Source of the DNA: Polyangiaceae bacterium
Lineage (GTDB): Bacteria > Myxococcota_A > Polyangia > Polyangiales > Polyangiaceae
Assembly: GCA_013214025.1 (NCBI GenBank)
Contig: JABSRN010000009.1
Location: forward strand, 1-41,388
Direction of reading: 5' to 3'
Length of the DNA: 41,388 nucleotides
The translations under genes and the position numbers were made by a program. How positions within the stretch are numbered: the first letter of the stretch is position 1; every line of letters begins with the position of its first letter. The notes beneath the pieces were generated by a model, which did no database searches, had not been told where the DNA came from, and worked only from the letters and a program-made list of their open reading frames with translations. Shown piece after piece: positions 31,944-38,712 of this stretch.

Positions 31944-34574
31944 TCAGTTGCCTTCTTGATACAGCGCCGCGACCTCGCCAGTCGTGAGCGCCCGGTCGTA
32001 GACACGTAGGTCGTCGACAGAGCCGTCAAAGCCCGTAAACTCTTCGGCACTGTTGTGCGTACATCGGTTACCGTCACCAAATGTACCGACGAAGAAGCGG
32101 CAGCTGCCGGGATTCGTGTAGGTCTTAGCCACGGAGGCTTCGTCCGCGAGAGCGCCGTCGCGGTAGAGACGCAACGAGGATTGCCCCGCACTCAGGCGCT
32201 CCACCACCCCGACATAAAAGCGCCAACCTGACGCCAAAGATTGGTTCTCCACGAGTTGTGTCTCGCCAGCATCGGCAGAGCCCCCGTCCAAGATCCCAAA
32301 CGAAATACCGCTCGAGCTGGCTGACGAATACAGATTGAACCATTCGCCTTGACCGGCAACACGGGCGTAATTCCCGTTGAAGCCACCGTTGAGGTTGATC
32401 CAAATCGCGATGGTGAAGCTCTCGCTAATCGCCAGGTTCGTCGTGCTGAGCAGACTAAACATCGACGACTCGCCGGTGCCGTAAAGATCGAGCGCGCTGT
32501 CACCCATGCCGTGACGATCCGTGACGTAATTGGTGGGACCACTGAGGCTGAGCGCAGTGCCCGTGCTCGCGGTCAAGTCGCTGCTGAACGCCATATGAAC
32601 GATGAGGCCGTTCGTCGGCAAGGTCGTGACCGCCTCCGTGGTGCTAGCCGTGCTCGAGGAGCCGAGGTTGTCCTCGGCGACCACGCTCACCGTGTAGGTG
32701 CCGACTGCGGCGTAGTCGTGGGTCGGTGCCATGGCGCTGAGATCGGCACCCGTGATCTCCTCCGGGGTACTGGCGTCGCCCCAGTCGATGGTGACCTTAA
32801 CGACGGTCCCGTCAGGATCCGACACATTGAACGTCAGACCGGCCGCGAAGCCCTCCAGCGTAGCCACGAGGCTATCCACCAGGGGAGCGTCATTGTCCGC
32901 GCCGGCTGGGTGTGTACCGGCGATGTACTCGGCCAAGTCGTCGGCGCCGTCGCCGTCGGTATCCGCCACAGTCGGATTGCTCGATACCCGCAGCTCGGGA
33001 TTGCCCTCAAAGTCGATGGTCCAGCCGTTCACTTCCTGGGAATCGCTCAGGCCATCGTCGTCCGTGTCGGCGTCATTCGGATCCGTTCCGTACAAGAACT
33101 CCGCCCGCTCGCCGAGCCCATCGCGATCCTGATCCTTGACGTACACCAAGTGCAGGGTCTCGCCCTTTTGCAGCACGAGGCTGTCAAAGTCGTAGTCGCC
33201 CAAAATTAGGTTGTGATAGTCCGTTATCTCCGAGGTACCGCTGTCAACAGAGCGCGTGTGGCTGACGATCCAGTAGCTGCTGTCGTCATCGGACATGGCC
33301 ACGCCACGGATTGACGTGAGCCCAGTGAAGGAAGCGCTAGCTGACGGGTTTTCGCCGTGCCGCCACATCGCAGTGCCGAGTTCGTAGGGGATCCTCAACA
33401 CGGTATCTAGAATCGCCTGGCCCCCAACGCCGGGGTTCTCCTGATCGATGACCGTAGCCACTCGGTAGCTTTCCGACGGACGGTCGAGGCCATAGTCGAT
33501 GATGAGTCGCGCCGTGCGCGCGTTGACGTTGGTACTCGCCAGCTCAAAGTTCAAGTCTCCGTTGCCCTGGAGAGTGCCCGTAGCCGGCGCAATCACGAGA
33601 TTGCTGGAGTCCGCCAGTAGCGCCTTCATAGTGCCGATATCCAAGTCGGCATTGAAGGTCATGGGCGGCAGGCTCTCCCCCGGGGTGAGCACCGTTTCCG
33701 GGAACACGTTGGTGTTGCTCGGATCGAGATAGGTCAATGTACCGATGGGGCCGATCTTGAGCGGGTCGCTAGCATCCCGCGTAAAGGCCGCCAGCGTCAA
33801 TCCGTCGATAATGAACGCGATGTTACCGCTATTGCGCAGCTGTGCCGCCATCTGCAGATAACCGCCCTCGACGGTGACGGTTTCGCTCAGCTCGGTGCTT
33901 TCGATTTGCGCCAGCGCCGTGCTGTTCTCCCTGGTCTGCTCTTCGGACCAGCTCGACGTCGTCTCGTTCGTCGTGGAGTGCGAATATTCGTAACTCAGTT
34001 TCGCTTCCACCGTGCTGCCGCCGAACAAACCAAATTCATGGGAAATGCCCACCTCAACCCCTGCCGTGTGCGTCATCTCCACCGAATGTGAGTTGCTGCC
34101 GCCCCAGCTGCTGGTGTTGGCGTTGCTGGTGCTGTTTGTGCGCTCGGTGCCCAGGGTCTGTCCGGTGGTGGTGCCCTCGGTGTAATACATGCCAAGAGCC
34201 GGCGCGCTCACGAGCTCGACTACCAACTCGGGGATGTCGGCAATCAGCGGGTTGAACTGAGTGATGTCAACGTCCGGATCGAAGGCCTTGGTGACGAGCT
34301 CGTCATAGTCGGTGAAGCCGTCGCCATCGGTGTCGATGACCGTGGGCGAGGTTCCGTAGTCTCTGATTTCCCGCAAGTCCGTGAGGCCGTCGCCGTCCGT
34401 GTCCAGGGTCGGATCGATATTGATGATGCCCCCCTCCCCACCGTCGATGGCAACCATGACCCCGCCCTCGATGCCCCCCTCCTCGCCTTCGAGAGCCGCA
34501 TTGATCGTGCAGCGAGGCGTCATCGCCAGGGTGAAGAGGGCCAAACTAGTCAGTGCGGGTCGAATCAATTTCAT
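31944..34574 (-). CDS. Secreted multi-domain protein: PA-like pore-forming region, PKD, LamG
   Basis: An 876-residue exported protein. It has a signal peptide (residues 1-26; Lys2, Arg5) and two calcium-binding Asp-x-Asp-Gly-Asp-Gly repeats (58-90). Residues 120-400 resemble domain 2 of anthrax protective antigen and other binary-toxin B subunits: a Ser/Thr-rich alternating stretch with Phe-Gly-Leu-Phe-Gly-Gly-Ser (181-187), which would be the membrane hairpin, and Leu-Arg-Asn-Ser-Gly-Asn-Ile-Ala-Phe (246-254) matching the strand after it. More thrombospondin-type-3 repeats (480-550), a PKD domain with Ile-Asp-Trp-Gly-Asp (565-650) and a C-terminal LamG/concanavalin-like domain (655-876) follow. 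Met at 34574 is preferred over 34586. An aerolysin-like origin of the pore region is an alternative. Confidence 0.85.
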   Translation of the reverse strand: MKLIRPALTSLALFTLAMTPRCTINAALEGEEGGIEGGVMVAIDGGEGGIINIDPTLDTDGDGLTDLREIRDYGTSPTVIDTDGDGFTDYDELVTKAFDPDVDITQFNPLIADIPELVVELVSAPALGMYYTEGTTTGQTLGTERTNSTSNANTSSWGGSNSHSVEMTHTAGVEVGISHEFGLFGGSTVEAKLSYEYSHSTTNETTSSWSEEQTRENSTALAQIESTELSETVTVEGGYLQMAAQLRNSGNIAFIIDGLTLAAFTRDASDPLKIGPIGTLTYLDPSNTNVFPETVLTPGESLPPMTFNADLDIGTMKALLADSSNLVIAPATGTLQGNGDLNFELASTNVNARTARLIIDYGLDRPSESYRVATVIDQENPGVGGQAILDTVLRIPYELGTAMWRHGENPSASASFTGLTSIRGVAMSDDDSSYWIVSHTRSVDSGTSEITDYHNLILGDYDFDSLVLQKGETLHLVYVKDQDRDGLGERAEFLYGTDPNDADTDDDGLSDSQEVNGWTIDFEGNPELRVSSNPTVADTDGDGADDLAEYIAGTHPAGADNDAPLVDSLVATLEGFAAGLTFNVSDPDGTVVKVTIDWGDASTPEEITGADLSAMAPTHDYAAVGTYTVSVVAEDNLGSSSTASTTEAVTTLPTNGLIVHMAFSSDLTASTGTALSLSGPTNYVTDRHGMGDSALDLYGTGESSMFSLLSTTNLAISESFTIAIWINLNGGFNGNYARVAGQGEWFNLYSSASSSGISFGILDGGSADAGETQLVENQSLASGWRFYVGVVERLSAGQSSLRLYRDGALADEASVAKTYTNPGSCRFFVGTFGDGNRCTHNSAEEFTGFDGSVDDLRVYDRALTTGEVAALYQEGN

Positions 34575-34586
34575 AAGAGTTCCCAT

Positions 34587-35071
34587 CGGCGGCGGAAATT
34601 AGCTCAAAACCCAAGTCTGATGGCGCCCCCAAGGACGTTTTGCCAGGAATCCCGACCCAAAACCAGCGAAGACTCATCGGCCTTTCCACCCCTCTGCTCT
34701 ATTTCTGTTGACCTTGGCATCTTCCACACGAAAAGCAGCGCAACACGGCCCCACGACGTGCCGCGCTCAGCTCACCCTTAGAGGGCTGAGTGTGCTGTCA
34801 GCGCATCCCATTCGTCCGATCGAACACATCATCGACGCGGCTTGATCGATCCGATCCGGCGTTTGAAACAGTAGATGTGCAATCCCGAGTCGTCGGCTCC
34901 GACAACCGGTCGCGTCTGCTGACATCACCCGGCTGCGTTCATCAAGCTACGCGCTAGTCACCATCGCTGTTGCGTTTCCGCCGGGCCGTGGAGGCGATGA
35001 GGCACGGGAGCGCTCTCCGATGCAGAGCGGACAAAACACTGCTGGGAATCACAGACGCAGTCGGTGACGGT
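34587..35071. other. Intergenic region without an intact gene
   Basis: This stretch upstream of the toxin-like gene contains only short, biased open frames. It should hold that gene's promoter on the minus strand, but no clear -35/-10 pair could be picked. Towards its right end the plus strand enters the OmpA-type remnant. Confidence 0.5.
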
Positions 35072-35190
35072 GTGAACAACACGATTGTCTCGTTCAAACG
35101 CCCCGAGGCAGTACGCGGTTATCTCGTCTCCAAGGGCATCGCGCCTGAACGACTCGAGGTCAAAGGTCACGGCGAAAGGCATCCGCTACC
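35072..35190 (+). pseudogene. OmpA-family C-terminal remnant
   Basis: Roughly 38 codons read Phe-Lys-Arg-Pro-Glu-Ala-Val-Arg-Gly-Tyr-Leu-Val-Ser-Lys-Gly-Ile-Ala-Pro-Glu-Arg-Leu, then Val-Lys-Gly-His-Gly-Glu. This is the peptidoglycan-binding end of the OmpA-C domain, including the conserved Arg of the Arg-Ala-x2-Val motif and the Gly-x-Gly-Glu turn. There is no start, signal or first half of the domain, and the sequence runs straight into an IS3 fragment, so it is a truncated relic. Confidence 0.7.
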
Positions 35191-35307
35191 ACTCGACGCT
35201 TGGCTACCTCAGCCCAGTGCGCTACGAACAACAACAACAACAACAGAGGCTCGCTCAGGCGGCCTAATCCTGACATGATCACTGTCCGCTAAAGCGAGAC
35301 CACTCCA
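35175..35307 (+). mobile_element. IS3-family 3' end (transposase tail and terminal repeat)
   Basis: In the frame next to the OmpA remnant, about 30 codons give the end of an IS3 OrfB transposase: Arg-Tyr-His-Ser-Thr-Leu-Gly-Tyr-Leu-Ser-Pro, then a run of six Gln encoded by a CAA microsatellite, ending at TAA 35265-35267. Eighteen bases on, CTGTCCGCTAAAGCGAGAC... ending in CA at 35307 matches an IS3-type right inverted repeat. The left end and the catalytic region are missing, so the element is inactive. Confidence 0.75.
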
Positions 35308-35808
35308 GTCCTGCACGGCGGGCAACGGCGGGCAACCGCGTACAGCTAACGCTGGCGCTAATAGTTCTCCCGGCGCTCTGGCAGTTGCCGGCGAGTCTGC
35401 TGGTGGAGCGGATGCGGGCGGCTCTTCCCCAGTTGTCGGACATCACGCAGATGTCGTCTTCCGAGTACCCGCCAGTTCACTGTTTGCAGCCCGCTTCTCC
35501 GGCATGCCCAGGGGGAAACGGGGTCGAGCGCCGGTGCAGCCGCTACCAGGGCAAACCACCACGGAGTTCACGTGGCTGACCACGCCACCATGACGCTTGC
35601 GGCGGCCCCACTAGCTGATTTTTCTGCAAGTACGGGCCTTTAGGACGCCCGAGTCGCTTGCGTGGCGCTCCACGAGCGTTGTTTACTCGGGTCTGATGAG
35701 GGAAACGCTGCGTCCACCGGGAGCCTCGACGACTGTGGCGCTCTTGATTGTCGTTAGGCATGCGGCAGCCACCCTGCGGCAACCGCACACACAGCGAGGC
35801 AGCTGCTG
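35308..35808. other. Region without a convincing gene
   Basis: Beyond the IS3 end lies about 500 bp with no recognised gene. One plus frame (about 35340-35579) opens with a hydrophobic stretch (Leu-Ala-Leu-Ile-Val-Leu-Pro-Ala-Leu-Trp) that could be a membrane-protein relic, and a minus frame (35543-35788) is Arg/Gly/Pro-rich; neither shows family motifs. The promoter of the downstream membrane protein should lie near the right end. Confidence 0.4.
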
Positions 35809-37287
35809 TTGAGTTCGCTCAAGCAACTTCGCCTGCTGGCCCTACTGGCCTCCCTCATCGTGCTGAGCAGCACCGCGTATTTTAACGCTGGCGGTTCGTC
35901 CAATCAGAATTCGCGGCTGGACGCTATTTACGCCTTCGTCGAGCCCGGCAACCCGGAAACGTTTACGTTCCGCATTGATAGCTTCATGATCAACTCGAAG
36001 CGGAACATCAATACCATTGATTGGGCGCACCACGATGGGCACTACTATTCGAATAAGGCCCCGGGCACGATCTGGATGGGCATTCCCGTTTACGGCGCGC
36101 TGATCGCTACCGAATCGTTATTGGAGCTGGATTGGAATCACCCGCTGTGGGTCATCGCCAATGCGTATTGGATCAACGTCGGCGTCTCGGCGTTTCCGGT
36201 GGCGATGTTGGCTGGAGCCCTCGTGTTCTTTCTCAGTGCTCTCGGGCTCAGTGCCGGACGGGCCTTCGCGCTGGCGCTGATGGTGGTTCTATGCACGCCG
36301 CTCTTCCCCTACTCAACTCAGATTTGGGGGCACCCGACGGCGTGCGCGTTCTCAATGTTTGCCCTGTTGTTGGCTCACCGGGGAACGCCAGGCTCGGTAG
36401 CCTTAGCCGGGCTCTGCGCGGGGGTAGCCACGACGTGCGACTATCTTAATGTGATTCCCACTGTGGGCACCGCCGCTCTCGTGCTGGCTTCAAACCGCCG
36501 TCTAGTCGGCCACTATGTTCTCGGCGGCGCGCTGCCTGCCGTTGCGCTCATGGCGTACCACACCGTGTGTTTCGGAGGCCCGTTGTCCACTGCTGCGGCC
36601 GCATCCCAAGCGGTATTCCTCGACGAGGAACGCTTTCTCGGCATGTTCGGAGCAGTCAATCCAGAAGCGCTCTGGCAAATCACCTTTGGGCTGCGTCGGG
36701 GCATCTTGCTTCAATGTCCCCTGCTTCTCCTCACCGCCTGGGGTTTCTTTCGTTGGTATGGCCGGAACGCCCGGGACCCATTGCTTTGGGTTTGCGCGGG
36801 AGTGGCATCTAGCTACCTGCTAGCTAACTCTACCTTCAACGGCTGGCACGGCGGCGCCACCGTGAGCGCGAGATACCTGATCTCGAGCATGCCGTTTTGG
36901 TTGCTAGCCTTAAAAGAATTACCCGCCACTCGCTCTGCCCGAGGCTTATTAGTGGCACTAGGCGCTTGGTCTGCCGTGAACATGTTGGCGATCGCCGCGG
37001 TCAACCCACTCCAACCGGAAAAGCTACCGAACCCGTTGTATGGGACCACCTACGAGCTGTTTCTTGCAGGCCACCTCACCCCGTTTGGGAGGGAGCTACG
37101 CACGATCGTCTATCATGCTGACTGGCCCGCCTACAAAATCTGGACGATGTTCAACTGGGGGCAGCTCATGGGCCTGCATGGGATGACCAGTTTGCTCCCG
37201 TTGTTCGCGATGCTCGCCACACTGGGAGGGGCTGCGGTGTGGGTGCTGAGGCGTGGCGAGCAGTCTGCGTCGCCCGTAAGCGAATGA
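35809..37287 (+). CDS. Polytopic membrane protein, GT-C glycosyltransferase-like
   Basis: A 492-residue protein with about ten to twelve hydrophobic segments. After a first helix (about 8-25), a long extracytoplasmic loop carries Asn-Gln-Asn-Ser-Arg-Leu-Asp, Asp-Trp-Ala-x-His-Asp-Gly-His-Tyr-Tyr-Ser-Asn-Lys-Ala-Pro-Gly. The early acidic/His loop between the first helices and the many-helix layout fit GT-C enzymes that use polyprenyl-phosphate sugars. A Gly-Trp-His-Gly-Gly-Ala segment with Ser-Ala-Arg-Tyr in the C-terminal half is another likely site element. The start is a TTG with GAGG about ten bases upstream. No polyprenyl-sugar synthase is nearby. Substrate and acceptor are unknown. Confidence 0.8.
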   Translation: MSSLKQLRLLALLASLIVLSSTAYFNAGGSSNQNSRLDAIYAFVEPGNPETFTFRIDSFMINSKRNINTIDWAHHDGHYYSNKAPGTIWMGIPVYGALIATESLLELDWNHPLWVIANAYWINVGVSAFPVAMLAGALVFFLSALGLSAGRAFALALMVVLCTPLFPYSTQIWGHPTACAFSMFALLLAHRGTPGSVALAGLCAGVATTCDYLNVIPTVGTAALVLASNRRLVGHYVLGGALPAVALMAYHTVCFGGPLSTAAAASQAVFLDEERFLGMFGAVNPEALWQITFGLRRGILLQCPLLLLTAWGFFRWYGRNARDPLLWVCAGVASSYLLANSTFNGWHGGATVSARYLISSMPFWLLALKELPATRSARGLLVALGAWSAVNMLAIAAVNPLQPEKLPNPLYGTTYELFLAGHLTPFGRELRTIVYHADWPAYKIWTMFNWGQLMGLHGMTSLLPLFAMLATLGGAAVWVLRRGEQSASPVSE

Positions 37288-37323
37288 CTACCTGGTGAAC
37301 TCCGCCCCGTGCTCTCGCTCTTA

Positions 37324-37818
37324 TTACTCCGACGTTCGGCGGCACCCCCAGATTCTCAAGCGCACCGTTTCGGGCGGCTCCGAGCACCGCCAGAGTTGTC
37401 CCTCCCAGGCCTCAGACTCCCCGGCAGTAAGTTCTTCAACCTTACCGTGGCCATAACAGATTTGCCTGCCGGCTTCAGTATGACCCGAAAGCGTCAATGA
37501 CACGGACGAACAATCCATCGTTGAAATGACCTCGCCTTCGACGTCGTAACGATTGGCACGCGACCCAGAGGAGATGCTGTCGACACTGAAGCAATCTCTA
37601 CGGCCCATCGGCAAGTACCCCGACGGGCAGCGACTCGCCGGTTTGGCCGCGGGCTCAACCGTTGGCGGCGCTGCTGTAGCCTGACTCGCCTGCACTTTCG
37701 TATCAACAACGCAGCGCCCGTCCCGCTCAACCATGCCCTCGAAACACGTGAGCGACGATTTACACCCGAACATGCCGGTGACGCCCAACACGCACACCAA
37801 GTATCCAGATGCTCTCAC
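37324..37818 (-). CDS. Small Cys-containing lipoprotein
   Basis: A 164-residue lipoprotein with lipobox Met-Phe-Gly-Cys19 counted from the preferred GTG start at 37818, which has GGAG eight bases upstream; a TTG at 37845 would add nine residues, four of them Arg, without a ribosome site. The first mature part (Cys-Phe-Glu-Gly-Met-Val-Glu-Arg-Asp-Gly-Arg-Cys) looks like a short disulphide loop. A Pro/Ala linker follows, then a domain with four Cys (Asp-Cys-Phe, Asp-Cys-Ser, Ile-Cys-Tyr, Arg-Cys-Ser) ending in a beta-rich stretch. The family is unknown. It is convergent with the membrane glycosyltransferase-like gene. Confidence 0.75.
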   Translation of the reverse strand: MRASGYLVCVLGVTGMFGCKSSLTCFEGMVERDGRCVVDTKVQASQATAAPPTVEPAAKPASRCPSGYLPMGRRDCFSVDSISSGSRANRYDVEGEVISTMDCSSVSLTLSGHTEAGRQICYGHGKVEELTAGESEAWEGQLWRCSEPPETVRLRIWGCRRTSE

Positions 37819-37967
37819 GGCAACGCTCCGCCGCGGAATTCTCAAAAACTAGCGGTCGGGTGCAAACGTCCCCCAACGACGCCCGCCTCAGGTCCGTATT
37901 TGTACGGGCTCGCGTGGTGAGCCACATCCGACGGTCAATGGCGACTTCTCACGGGCGCTCGCGCAGG

Positions 37968-38501
37968 TCACGGGGCGCCGAACCAACCGCCTGTGTCCCC
38001 GCCGGCCCAGCACTTAGCCCCGCAGCTCGCGACGTGCTTCCCGCACAGCTCTTTGAAGGATTGCTCGGCAGAGATGTCGGCCGTCTCGTAACCGGCCGGG
38101 AGACAGGTCCTCCCCTTGTACGCGCCCTCAACGCGCACCTGACCGTTGACGAAGATGCCGCCGCCCACCCCGTAGACGCCCTTCTCTGCGTCACGAGAGT
38201 AGCAAGCGACGTAGCAGCCCGCTGAGCCAGTGAACACATTCACCGTGGGCAGCGTCTTCTCCTCGAATCCCTCCTCAGCGTGATTGATGACCGTATCTCC
38301 CTGGACGTAGACCTTGAAGTCGGTGGGCAGCATGTTCTCGACCGGTACCGCGGAGCTTGCGGCCACGGGCACGGGCTCGGCAGGCTCCATCTCTACCAAC
38401 GTGGAAGGCGTGAGCTGCGTCGATGCGGGTACCGAACCCGAAGCACACGACAAAACGCCGGGAGCCAAAGCGGTCAGAGTCACGCAAACACCAAGCTTCA
38501 T
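37968..38501 (-). CDS. Lipoprotein of unknown function
   Basis: A 177-residue lipoprotein with lipobox Val-Leu-Ser-Cys19 from the ATG at 38501; the frame is open to 38567 but the upstream part lacks a signal peptide. A Pro/Ser/Glu linker (about 22-55) precedes a compact domain rich in Gly, Val and Cys: Gly-Cys-Tyr-Val-Ala-Cys-Tyr-Ser near 98, a Gly-Val-Gly-Gly-Gly-Ile-Phe-Val turn, Thr-Cys-Leu-Pro, Glu-Leu-Cys-Gly and Ser-Cys-Gly-Ala-Lys-Cys-Trp near the end. Six to eight Cys imply a disulphide-bonded fold. It lies 149 bp from the previous lipoprotein on the same strand, and is divergent from the FG-GAP lipoprotein. Confidence 0.82.
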   Translation of the reverse strand: MKLGVCVTLTALAPGVLSCASGSVPASTQLTPSTLVEMEPAEPVPVAASSAVPVENMLPTDFKVYVQGDTVINHAEEGFEEKTLPTVNVFTGSAGCYVACYSRDAEKGVYGVGGGIFVNGQVRVEGAYKGRTCLPAGYETADISAEQSFKELCGKHVASCGAKCWAGGDTGGWFGAP

Positions 38502-38626
38502 CACGAGACCAACGTCGTACCACAAGGCAGCATTCCCAGAACGCTGTTGTTCGACCGCGCCGAGCACGCCCCAGCTCCGCAGGAGCGAGGACCTGAGATA
38601 ATAGCTCCAGTAGAGCCAGAGCCTCG

Positions 38627-38659
38627 CTCAGGAAGATCCCTCAGGAAGATCCCTCAGGA
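38627..38659. repeat. 13-bp tandem repeat, about 2.5 copies
   Basis: CTCAGGAAGATCC is present twice exactly and then as a partial third copy (CTCAGGA), in the divergent intergenic region 54 bp before the start of the FG-GAP lipoprotein gene and directly left of a strong hairpin. It may be a regulator-binding array or slippage product. Confidence 0.8.
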
Positions 38660-38666
38660 CTCGTAC

Positions 38667-38693
38667 CCTGTACTGGCCGAAGGCCAGTACAGG
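38667..38693. promoter_or_regulatory. Perfect 12-bp inverted repeat before the FG-GAP lipoprotein
   Basis: CCTGTACTGGCC (38667-38678) and GGCCAGTACAGG (38682-38693) are exact complements separated by GAA. The stem ends 19 bp before the ATG at 38713. As RNA it would form a very stable hairpin in the leader, covering or just before the ribosome site; as DNA it could be an operator. No T tract follows, so a simple terminator is less likely. Confidence 0.75.
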
Positions 38694-38712
38694 CATGTGC
38701 TACGCTCAGCGG

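Noticed and set aside
32349-33209. Plus-strand 286-residue open frame antisense to the toxin-like gene
   Set aside because: Val/Arg/Gly-biased composition and no domain; the minus strand shows PKD and Ca-binding repeats here.
35543-35788. Minus-strand Arg-rich frame resembling a transposase end
   Set aside because: Contains Gly-Arg-Pro-Lys-Gly but no DDE, HUH or other catalytic motif and no terminal repeats; too weak to call.
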